Shown piece after piece: positions 21,626 through 30,749 of a stretch of DNA of 64,000 bases. Where the stretch lies: NCBI GenBank assembly GCA_036365515.1, contig CM070874.1:94595442-94659441 (forward strand), written 5' to 3'. How positions within the stretch are numbered: position 1 is the stretch's first letter; each line of letters opens with the position of its first letter. The notes below the pieces were generated by a model. That model made no database searches. It was not told the origin of the DNA and saw nothing but the letters and a program-made list of their open reading frames with translations. The stretch comes from Torymus aiolomorphi. Taxonomy: Eukaryota > Arthropoda > Insecta > Hymenoptera > Torymidae. The translations under genes were made by a program, and so were the position numbers.

Positions 21626-22015
21626 ATGAGTGTTGATGTATTCGGACGTAACCTCGAGCGAGGTGGAGGCAGTCGTGGTCCTCCAGGTGTTGGATTCAAA
21701 GTAACTTCTGACGGACAATACAACATTGACAGCAAGAGGTTATGTAACATTGCTGAGCCTACCCAACCAAGTGATACTTTTAATTTGGACACTCTACAAC
21801 GTATGATTAAAATAGAAATAAGGAGCTTGTATGAAGTAACTGCGAAATTACGCGGAGATTTGGATAATTTAGACGTTATTGTTGAGACTCAAAAAAATGA
21901 AATTGATACGAAAGTCTTAAAATTGCAGTCATCAATTCAGAATATAGAAGATGTGAAAGCAGATAGTCAAGAAGCTTATATACGCAATTATATATTATCA
22001 AACAAGTCAATGTAG
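21626..22015 (+). CDS. Conserved Polinton RGPPG protein, 129 aa
   Basis: An intact frame of 129 codons from ATG 21626 (MSVDVFGRNLERGGG). Next comes a collagen-like RGPPGVGFKV, a VTSDGQYNIDSKRLCNIAEP block, and a C-terminal half rich in Leu/Ile/Glu heptads (about residues 60-125) that should form a coiled coil. The N-terminal block recurs in insect Polintons; its function is not established. A Gly-Pro turn ahead of a coiled coil would fit a fibre or internal attachment protein, which is inference. An in-frame extension upstream to 21581 overlaps the preceding gene and lacks the conserved block, so the internal ATG is preferred. Confidence 0.7.
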   Translation: MSVDVFGRNLERGGGSRGPPGVGFKVTSDGQYNIDSKRLCNIAEPTQPSDTFNLDTLQRMIKIEIRSLYEVTAKLRGDLDNLDVIVETQKNEIDTKVLKLQSSIQNIEDVKADSQEAYIRNYILSNKSM

Positions 22016-22019
22016 ATCT

Positions 22020-22027
22020 TATAAATA
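22020..22027 (+). promoter_or_regulatory. TATA box of the integrase gene
   Basis: TATAAATA lies about 30 nt upstream of a GCAGTATC initiator-like site (about 22049-22056) and 57 nt upstream of the ATG at 22077. The spacing fits an insect RNA polymerase II core promoter. Confidence 0.55.
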
Positions 22028-22076
22028 GCTCTTCAATTATAAATTTATCGCAGTATCGTTCAACTACTCGTTGAGA

Positions 22077-23171
22077 ATGGATAAATCAAATAGTACTGCT
22101 AACAATAATATGCCATACACAAAACTTTCTGACAACAGTCAAAAAGATAAACAAAAGAGCGAATCACAGTGGAAAAATGTTATGAATAAATTTTCTTCGA
22201 ATACTTTTTCCTTGCCTGAACGACAAAATTACAAGACATTTCAATAATTCAGGATGAAGGACATGCAGCAGCAAGTGGTTAAGGAGCTTCATACACCGGC
22301 CCGTCGAAATTACCGACGACATAAGTTTATTGTACGTGGCTTGGACGAAACATGGCAAGCTGATCTAGTGGAGATGCAGCCTTATGCTCGAGAAAACAAT
22401 GGCTATAGGTATATGCTCACTGTTATCGATGTATTATCCAAGTATGCATGGGCTGTTCCTATAAAGCAAAAAACTGCCACTGATGTCACAGCAGCAATGG
22501 AGTCTACCTTGCAGCAGGGCCGCAAACCAACAAATTTATAGACTGATCGAGGCAAAGAGTTTTACAATGTTACATTTCAAAGTCTCATGCAATGATATGG
22601 AATTAATCTCTATTCGACATACAGTAACCTGAAAGCATCTATTTGTGAGCGTTTCAATCGCACCCTTAAGCAGAAGATGTGGATGCAATTCAGCTTGCGT
22701 GGAAAATATAAGTGGCTTGATATCTTACCCAACTTGCTAAAGGAGTATAATAACAGCAAACATCGTACCATTGGAATGAAGCCTAAAGATATAACATTGA
22801 CCAATAAGGCAGGAGTACTTACGAAGTTTGCTCAACAGGCGAAAATAGTGAGAAAGCCAAAATTTAAGATTGGAGATATAGTAAGAGTTAGTAAGATAAA
22901 GCAAGTATTTGAGAAGTTATACACCTAATTGTTCAACAGAAATTTTTACAATAAATCAAGTGATGGCTAATATCCAGTTACCTACAAGCTAAAAGACTAT
23001 CAAGATCAACCCATTGCCGGTGGTTTCTATGAACAAGAACTGCTCAAAGCTAAATATCCAGACGTCTATCTTGTGGAGAAGGTGTTGAAAAAGCGTCGAA
23101 ATAAGATTTATGTTAAATGGTTAGGGTTTGATAACTCACACAATAGTTGGATAAGCAAATCAGATATGTAA
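22077..23171 (+). pseudogene. Retroviral-type integrase with chromodomain, broken
   Basis: ATG 22077 opens a Ser/Asn/Lys-rich leader ending at TAA 22245-22247. The same frame continues with PARRNYRRHKF, then the rve catalytic core: first Asp in WQADLVEM, second Asp in TDRGKEFYN and Glu in ICERFNRTLKQKM. The C-terminal region has KFKIGDIVRVSK and a chromodomain (about 23060-23168) with YLVEKVLKKRRNKIYVKWLG. The enzyme inserts Polinton DNA and makes the 6-bp duplication; the chromodomain may steer it to chromatin. Further stops follow TNL (about 22540) and MQ (about 22593), and frameshifts lie near 22925 and 22985. The catalytic residues remain readable, but no functional protein can be made. 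Confidence 0.9.
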
Positions 23172-23836
23172 AGGTTAAATAAATAAACATGTGATGTATA
23201 CATAAGATACATTCTTTTATTTATAAACCTTCATTTACAATCAATCTTCATTAATTTCAATAGTTGTATAATGCCCCCAAGGTAAAGTATCTGTTTCTCC
23301 AGGTATTAAGTATCGTTTATCATCGTAGGGACTTAAAGCTAACTTCTTTGTCTTACAGTTTGTACTACATGTGCTTTAGATTGTATTACACACTACTCTC
23401 TGTGTTGTGTTGACAAATTTAATAAACAATCAACATAGTCATCAAAAGTAATGGTTCTATCAACAACTTCAGTTTTAACACCTTTAACTTTTTTAACATG
23501 ATCTTGTCCATTTACACGAATGCTGTACATTTTACTACGCAATCCAACAAATCCAGTCATAATTTGACCATTGCATTCATCTTTCATTAGGCCTACAACT
23601 TTCTTATTGACTTGAGGAATTCCAAAAATGTTATCAACTGGGTAGTCAGAAGTATCAAAATTTGAAATGTCACGTTTTATCACTTTATATATATCTTCAT
23701 CATTTATTTCATATATTAAACTATCAGTATCGATATACAACAGTCTGCAGCTATCCTCGAATTGCTTCTTCATGTAGTTGCAGTGAAAATCATATACTAA
23801 AGTCATTGATAAATCCAATACACAAAGACCTACATA

Positions 23837-25130
23837 CGAGGGTCATTTGATAAGTACCTAGCCTACAAATGAAAACACCAAAATTTTACAAAAAATAAAA
23901 TTTATTTTTCAATGTAGTCTCCTTTTAGTTGAATACACTTGGTCCAGCGGTGTTCCAATTTTTTTAATCCCGTTGAAAAAAATGTTTTCTCTTGGTTTGC
24001 AAAATAGGCCTCCGTGGCGGCGATTATTTCGTTATTGGAGTGGAATCTCTTCCCGGCGAGCGAATTTTTTAGGTTCGTAAACAAAAAAAAGGCGCACGGA
24101 GCCAAATCTGGAGAATACGGTGGATGGGGCAGCAGTTCGTAGCGTAATTCGACCAATTTAGCCGTGGCGAGTGCAGAAGTGTGAGCCGGTGCATTATCGT
24201 GGTGGAAAAGCACTTTCTTTTTAGACAAATGGGGCCGTTTTTCTTCTAACACGGCGTCAAATCGGCTCAATAGTTCGGCGTAGTACTGTCCTGTGACCGT
24301 TTTGCCCTTCTCCAGATAGTCAATAAAAATCACACCTTGAGAATCCCAGAAAACAGTGACCATCACCTTTCCGGCCGACGGAACCGTCTTCGCCTTCTTC
24401 GGAGCAGGTTCACCGGGTAAGGTCCACTGTTTTGACTGCTCCTTGGTCTCTGGAGTGTAGTAGTGAATCCATGTTTCGTCGACGGTCACGTAACGACGCA
24501 AAAACTCTTTTGGATTGCGATTAAACAGCTCCAAACACTGCTTTGAACTGGTCACACGGATGCGCTTGTTGTCTACAGTCAGCAAACGCGGCACCCACCT
24601 TGCTGACAGCTTCCTCATGCCTAAAATCTCATGTAGGATATGCCATACGCGTTCTTCTGAGATGCCTACTATCGCAGCTATCTCGTGCACCTTTAATCGG
24701 TGGTCTGACAAAACGATATCGTGTATTTTTGTCACGTTCTCCTCCGTAGTGGCTGTTTTCGGAGCACCTGGGCGTGGATCATCAAAAACCGACGTACGAC
24801 CACGTTGAAACTCGTTACACCAAAATTTAACGGTCGCCATCGAAGGAGAAGCATCCCCATACACTGCATCCAAGCGTTCTTTAATTTCACTGCGCGATTT
24901 CCCTTCCAAAAACAAGAATCGAATCACCGACCGATATTGTTCTTTCTCCATTTTTTCAAAAATCAACGGACACGTTTGCTTTCACACGCTCTCAAAAATA
25001 AACTACAACTCCGACCCGGCTGAAATTTCGTCTGTAACGGTTTACAGGACGATACTGCACTGTAGTGTATTTCTGGTGCGATAGTGGCACCATCTGGCGG
25101 TGAGGCTAGGTACTTGTCAAATGACCCTCG
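23837..25130 (-). mobile_element. mariner element, 1,294 bp
   Basis: The terminal inverted repeats are 28 bp, starting CGAGGGTCATTTGA and differing at one position. They are flanked by TA at 23835-23836 and 25131-25132. The length is typical for mariner. It is inserted inside polymerase B between the PolB and PolC motifs, in the same orientation as the polymerase gene. Confidence 0.96.
23902..24951 (-). CDS. mariner transposase with third catalytic Asp replaced by Ala
   Basis: An intact 349-codon frame. ATG 24951 (MEKEQYRSVIRFLFLEGK) is preferred over an in-frame non-ATG extension. The N-terminal half has two helix-turn-helix regions (about residues 5-60 and 70-115). The catalytic domain shows the first Asp in VTVDETWIHYY and the second in HHDNAPAH. 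The third should lie 34 residues further, just after SPDLAPC, but the codon at 24091-24093 is GCC (Ala) where the family has GAC. One base change explains it. The frame is otherwise full length and undamaged, so the insertion is young or the loss came first and the copy was moved by another transposase. As it stands it should be unable to cleave DNA. Confidence 0.95.
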   Translation of the reverse strand: MEKEQYRSVIRFLFLEGKSRSEIKERLDAVYGDASPSMATVKFWCNEFQRGRTSVFDDPRPGAPKTATTEENVTKIHDIVLSDHRLKVHEIAAIVGISEERVWHILHEILGMRKLSARWVPRLLTVDNKRIRVTSSKQCLELFNRNPKEFLRRYVTVDETWIHYYTPETKEQSKQWTLPGEPAPKKAKTVPSAGKVMVTVFWDSQGVIFIDYLEKGKTVTGQYYAELLSRFDAVLEEKRPHLSKKKVLFHHDNAPAHTSALATAKLVELRYELLPHPPYSPDLAPCAFFLFTNLKNSLAGKRFHSNNEIIAATEAYFANQEKTFFSTGLKKLEHRWTKCIQLKGDYIEK

Positions 25131-25830
25131 TAAATTGGCTTATTCATGTATACTTCTGTCTTCTCTAATTCTATAAGAACAAGGTTTTCATCGATGATTG
25201 TACGGCTATGGAATTCTGGTCGCGCAATAAGAGCTTCTGCTCCATATCGACCTTCCCATTTGGTCAGTAATTGCACATTAACTCTTTTTCTTACGTTTTC
25301 CATACTCTTACCAAAAACGGCATTATTCATTAGCTTGTAAAGATTTTTCTCGAAATCATTTTTAGCTTCTTGTCTCATTTTACTATTTAAATCAATGTAT
25401 TCTTTAAGCCAAGGTCTCTGATTAAACTGTAATACTCTGTGAATTTTTGTAAGTTTTAATCCATTGGCTAAAGCTTGCTTTAAGTTACGATAATGAAGTA
25501 CGTATCGCGATTTTGGTTCAACAGTTGTAAGCAATTTAGCTTGTAAGGAGCCTGGTGGTTTTTTATGTTCCGGACAAAATGGTAAGTCTTTGTGCGCATC
25601 ATGTAAATTTTCTGGATATTCCAAATCGACTTCAAGTATATAGCCTATTGGAGCATCATCTGAAATATTAAAATTTATATGCTCTACATCTTCAATCCAT
25701 TGAAAGCCACCATATGGCAATGACTGTTGCATAGCCCAGCCATAAAGATTGTTTACATCGAAATACATGAGCTATTTGGACTCATTTTCTGCATCATAAT
25801 CACTACCCAGGTATTTATTATTAGCTCGGG

Positions 25831-27664
25831 AGTAGATATACTAGGACAGTTCTGCCCCCCCCCCCCCCCCCGCCACTCGCCCACCAGCCGACCTGTGCAG
25901 GATTCTGATTGGTTGAGACAGTCGGGTGAGGCCCCGCCCACTTTCGAGAAGCTTCTACGCCCACCATTTGCAATGACGTCATCGAATAAAAATTATCAGT
26001 ATTTTATTGTCACAGTTTTGCATACAGATCAAATGCTTATTTACTAGCGACCCCCGGCGGCGGGCAGCGGGATGCGGGATGCAAGCAGCGGGATGCGGGA
26101 TGCGGGATGCGGAATGCGGGCGACGGGCGGAGATCAGCATATTACCTTTTTTTCAAACCTTTTCATTTTCCAACGGTTTTTCGTCACCGAGACTTGATAC
26201 GATGCTCTATTCTAAAATAACGGTTTTTTGTTTTCTGTCCCCCATATACAAACGATAAGAGTAAGGGCGTTGATGGAAACCCTGCGGGCGGGCGGCGGAC
26301 GGCGGCGGCCCGACCTAATCTAAAATAACGGTTTTTCAAACTTTTCCTTTTCCAACGGTTTTTCATCACCGAGACTTGATACGATGCTCTATTCTAAAAT
26401 AACGGTTTTTCAATTCTTTTCCTTTTCCAACGGTTTTTCGTCACCGAGACTTGATACGATGCTCTATTCTAAAATAACGGTTTTTTTTTTTGGTTTTCTG
26501 TCCCTCATACACAAACGATAAGAGTGAGGGCGTTGATGGAAACCCTGCGGGCGGCGGGCAAGTATATATGGTATTAATTCAAGATGCGACTGTTCTGCAC
26601 GGGTCTCCGAGCAAGATTGAAATGCTCTCCGTCTTGCCGCCTTGTATAGACCTATTAAATAATTATTATTTCGAGGATTTCCATCAACGCCCTCACTCTT
26701 ATCGTTTATATATGGGGGACAGAAAACAAAAAAAGCCGTTATTTTGGAATAGAGCATCGTATCAAGTCTCGGTAATGAAAAACCGTTGGAAAAGGAAAAG
26801 TTTGAAAAACCGTTCTTTTAGATTAGGTCGGGCCGCCGCTCCGCCGCCCGCCGCCGCAGGGTTTCCATCAATGCCCTCACTCTTATGGGTTGTGTATGAG
26901 GGACAGAAAACAAAAAAACCGTTATTTTAGAATGGAGCATTGTATCAAGTCTCGGTGACGAAAAACCGTTGGAAAAGGAAAAGAATTGAAAAACCGTTAT
27001 TTTAGAATAGAGCATCGTATCAAATCTCGGTGATGAAAAACCGTTCGAAAAGGAAAAGTTTGAAAAAACCGTTATTTTAGATTAGGTCGCGCCGCCGCCG
27101 CCCGTCGCCCGCAGGGTTTCCATCAACGCCCTTACTCTTATCGTTTGTATATGGGGGACAGAAAACAAAAACCGTTATTTTAGAATAGAGCATCGTATCA
27201 AGTCTCGGTGACGAAAAACCGTTGGAAAAGGGAAAGAATTGAAAAACCGTTATTTTAGATTAGGGTATCGTATCAAGTCTAGGTGGGAAAAAACCGTTGG
27301 AAAATGAAAAGGTTTGAAAAAAAGGTAATATGCTGATCTCCACCCGTCGCCCGCATTCCGCATCCCGCTGCCCGCATCCCGCATCCCGCTGCCCGCATCC
27401 CGCATCCCGCTGCCTGCATCCCGCATCCCGCTGCCCGCCGCCGGGGGTCGCTAGTAAATAAGCATTTGATCTGTATGCAAAACTGTGACAATAAAATACT
27501 GATAATTTTTATTCGATGACGTCATTGCAAATGGTGGGCGTAGAAGCTTCTCGAAAGTGGGCGGGGCCTCACCCGACTATCTCAACCAATCAGAACCCTG
27601 CACAGGTCGGCTGGTGGACGAGTGGTGGGAGGGGGGGGGGCAGAACTGTCCTAGTATATCTACT
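25831..27664. mobile_element. Non-autonomous Polinton-type foldback element, 1,834 bp
   Basis: It is flanked by a perfect 6-bp duplication CTCGGG (25825-25830 and 27665-27670); the polymerase reading frame resumes across it. The termini start AGTAGATATACTAGGACAG, sharing AGTAGATA with the host Polinton. Both also carry a TTTGCRATGACGTCAT-type block near the ends. The body is a long palindrome (arms about 25831-26560 and 26690-27664) with internal repeats of about 85 bp holding CCAACGGTTTTTC and CACCGAGACTTGATACG. GC-rich strings of GGGATGC and a C16 tract lie near the ends. No coding capacity; the short frames are repeat artefacts. Confidence 0.88.
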
Positions 27665-28434
27665 CTCGGGCATAGCGATTTGAACATTGGCTTACCCCAC
27701 CTCGTACTGCACGCTCAATGAACATAACTTGATCAATATCAGTGAGCAACACAAGCTGTATTTTGGTATACTTGAGCATAGCGTCCCAAGTTAGATCTGG
27801 AGTTGTATAATAGTGTGCTGGATCCAAACCATAAGCTTTAAGGCAGCTATTGCGAAAATTTTCGAATACTTCCGCTAAGAGTAATACATCTGTTTTTAAG
27901 TATAAATCTGAATATTCGCCTAAATTTGATATATTAAATGCTGTCCAAACATTTTTTGCATGTTCGTAATCTTCATCTGATATGTGACAGATATTCAATT
28001 TACTATAGAATTCATCTTTCAATGGTAGTTTTGAAACATTAAGTTTTTCTTCAGAGTCTAGATAATCATAAGGAAATACTCCTTTTCGTTTGAGTAATTG
28101 AAATTTCTGTTCGATTAGCGGTTCATCTTGAGAAAACTCTTGCCGCAAAATATCAGTTTCGTCAAGATAAGATGACAGTTTGTCCAATGATGAAGCCATG
28201 AATCGAAAGGAATCAATAAATCTAAAGTTAATATCACTACCATCAATGTGTTTCGTGAATGAGATGAAGCGCTCTTTGTTTAAAGGTAACAAATCTACTC
28301 GTCCGGGAAAGCTTTGAGAAATATCTTTAATGAGAAGGTGAGAATCATAGCCTGTTAAATTGTGAAAAATAACTGGAATGCTGCGTGAATCTTTATAATT
28401 TAGATTACAATCTTCGTGAGCAGCACCTCGATAT

Positions 28435-28483
28435 CTGAAACAGAAAATACACATTGACTGTAAAGTGTTTATTCGTGCGTGCG

Positions 28484-28540
<57 letters not shown>

Positions 28541-28619
28541 CTTGTGTGTCTGTGTGTGTGCATGCTTGTGTGTGTGTGTGCGCGCGCGCGCGCGCGTGTG
28601 CGATATATATTAATCTTAC
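28435..28619 (-). other. Spliceosomal intron in polymerase B
   Basis: On the minus strand the donor is AAG|GTAAGATT and the acceptor TTTTCTGTTTCAG|ATATCGAGG. Joining them keeps the conserved [14 protein letters not shown] region in frame. Of its 185 bp about 110 are GT/CA repeat. The reading frame is closed without splicing. Confidence 0.85.
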
Positions 28620-30294
28620 CTTCCAGTGAGATGACAATGATCTCGAACACGCTTCTCACCTAAGGGTTCCTCATATATGTGACAAATTTTTGTATTTTGA
28701 AAAGCATGTTCTTGCTCCAAAGTTAATGGTTCCATTGGTAATGCACATTTGAATGCAGTCTCTACATTTTCAGCTAAATCTTGCAATTCCTTTGCAAACC
28801 ATTCAGCAGGATTTGGTCCTCTATAGCTACGATAATATGATAAAGAATTATCATAGCTACATTTTAAGTAATATCCCACACTGAATGCCTCATGCTTTTG
28901 ATAGGCGTTTCCATCTTGTATAGGTTTCAAGAGACACTCAAAATCTGCATAAATGACAAATGGTACTTTCTCTTTATTATTATAATTTTTAAATTTTAAA
29001 ACTTGATCTCTTGATGTAGGTAGATTAACTTTACACTTGTTGATTTGTGCACAATCTTGTTCATGTAGTTCTAATTTAATTTTACTATCAAAATAATGTA
29101 AACATCTATCACAGATATATTTTTTAACTTTATACTGTGATACTTGTCTCGATATTAAGCGAGATAAGTCTTTGATCCAAACATAGTGAGATATAACTGA
29201 ATTATCTTCCTCCAGCTCTTCCTCCTCCTCATCTACATAATTATTTTGTATTAGAAGAAGGTTAACATGGATTTCTTTCTTACATGATGTTATATGAAGT
29301 GGTACAACTTTGAATTTTCCATTACACTTTTTCAATATATAAACATTAATAGATATATTATTTTGATTTTCATTTTGGAATTTGTTTTGGTCTGATAGGA
29401 AAGTCGATTCCCCTAAAATTCAAGTCATTTTCATAGGCTTTGTACGATGATACTCTATTTGCATTAAGGTGTACTGGATGTAAAGCTGATAGTACAGCCC
29501 ACTTGAAACATTCATCGTCAAAATTGTGTACATTAACACATGCATGTTTTGCTTGTATTTGTGGGGGTAGACTAACGTATGAGCTACCTCGCATCGGATT
29601 ATATTGTTGATATTCACAGATAAATTAAGAATTTCACGAAGTGTCCAGCCAGAGTCTCTCTCTTGAAACTCCTCCATGTCTCTCTGAATGGGCTGTTATA
29701 CATTATCGGTGAACCACTGTTTCAAATCTGTTGTTGGTAAAATCGATTCAGCCTTGGTATTGAAATACTTGATTTCTACTGTCTCTTCGTCAGCTTTTTT
29801 TATAACATATTCAGCTGATAACACAGTATACACTTTAAGAGCCTCTTCCTTTTTTAAAGCATTATTTATTCTAGATTTAAACAATGCTGTAGCATCTTTC
29901 ATGAATGCATTAATATCCAAGTTTTATAAATTTGTGATGACTCCAGATCGAAGCCGTTCATTAAAGGCACACTCCACATCTTGCCATCTTACTCTATCAC
30001 TACGTCTTTCACGCAAACTCGCACCACTCTTTAATAAACACTTTAGTCTGTCTTGTACACCTTTGAGTAGACCAATAGTGGATACAATTTTTGTTTTTCA
30101 GCGACACTTGTTGCATTTTTACGCAAAAGCAACCTCAAGAGTCTTAAATTCTTATTTCCAAGTTTAATCCACTCGATAACTTCCTCAGGATTAACTTGTT
30201 TATATGCTAGAAGCCTATAGGCTTCCAACATTATACTGACAACGTTCTTACAGTCGTTTGCAGATATAGTGATCACTTAGAGATTCTGCTTTAT

Positions 30295-30329
30295 ACTGAA
30301 GGAATAGTAGCAGCAACGTCGTATTTATA
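30295..30329 (-). promoter_or_regulatory. Core promoter of polymerase B
   Basis: TATAAATA (30322-30329, minus strand) is followed by the arthropod initiator TTCAGT (30295-30300). The spacing from the first T to the presumed start site is 32 nt. The first downstream ATG in the polymerase frame is at 30231. Confidence 0.65.
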
Positions 30330-30749
30330 GGGTGTGTATAACGCAAAAATTGATTGGAATCTCTGATAATCTCGTTCTAGAACCTTCACATAAACTGTTT
30401 ACAAGATCCCCTTCTAATTTGATATCCTTTGCATACCAGACATTATTATTTCAATTCAAATTCTAAGAAGTGTTGATGAAGACTGCTTTATACCCTATAC
30501 CGCAAACACATAAAAATTCTTACAGAAGAGTTGTTGACAGGAAATGGCTGTAATTTTATACCTCTTCAATATGACACACTTGTTCATCATTCGAACTATT
30601 GACAAAAGCGTTTACCCTTTGATATACCGCAAAAATTCTTTCCAAAGACTTGTTGGCAAGAAAAGGCTGTAATTTGATACCCTTTCGATATGTCACATTG
30701 TTACCGTTATAAAATTTCATTTATGTCTCAATGTATAGTCAATTATTTT
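30330..30749. other. Non-coding strip with two direct repeats next to right terminal repeat
   Basis: Blocks with ATACCGCAAA, AAATTCTT, GTTG(A/G)CA(G/A)GAAA and GGCTGTAATTT followed by ATACC recur at about 30500-30590 and about 30630-30710. No frame is seen. Position and repetition would suit a regulatory or replication role, but there is no direct evidence. Confidence 0.5.

Larger units (their letters stand above)
23241..30231 (-). pseudogene. Protein-primed DNA polymerase B, split by intron and two elements
   Basis: The ATG at 30231 (MLEAYRLL) lies 66 nt after a TATA/TCAGT promoter; the gene ends at TGA 23241-23243. The order along the minus strand is: an N-terminal conserved region (about 29700-30231); an RGSSYVSLPP block; a CDRC...HEQDC zinc finger (about 29050-29105); ExoI YADFECLL; intron 28435-28619; Exo[13 protein letters not shown]; Exo[12 protein letters not shown]; insertion 25831-27664; PolA FDVNNLYGWAM; PolB YKLMNNAVFGK; mariner 23837-25130; PolC LLYIDTDSL. 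This is the family-B polymerase that replicates Polinton DNA from a terminal protein. Frame damage includes TAA 29696-29698, TAG 25772-25774, a stop near 29925, shifts near 30042, 29600 and 29370, and disruptions near 23390. About 1,100 codons remain recognisable. Confidence 0.93.

Noticed and set aside
26007..27491. Frames of up to 146 codons with Cys-Gly-Met-Arg repeats
   Set aside because: They are readings of the GGGATGC and 85-bp repeats of the Polinton-type foldback and appear in both arms.
29688..30167. 159-codon plus-strand frame
   Set aside because: It is the antisense shadow of the polymerase B N-terminal region, whose minus-strand frame is the conserved one.
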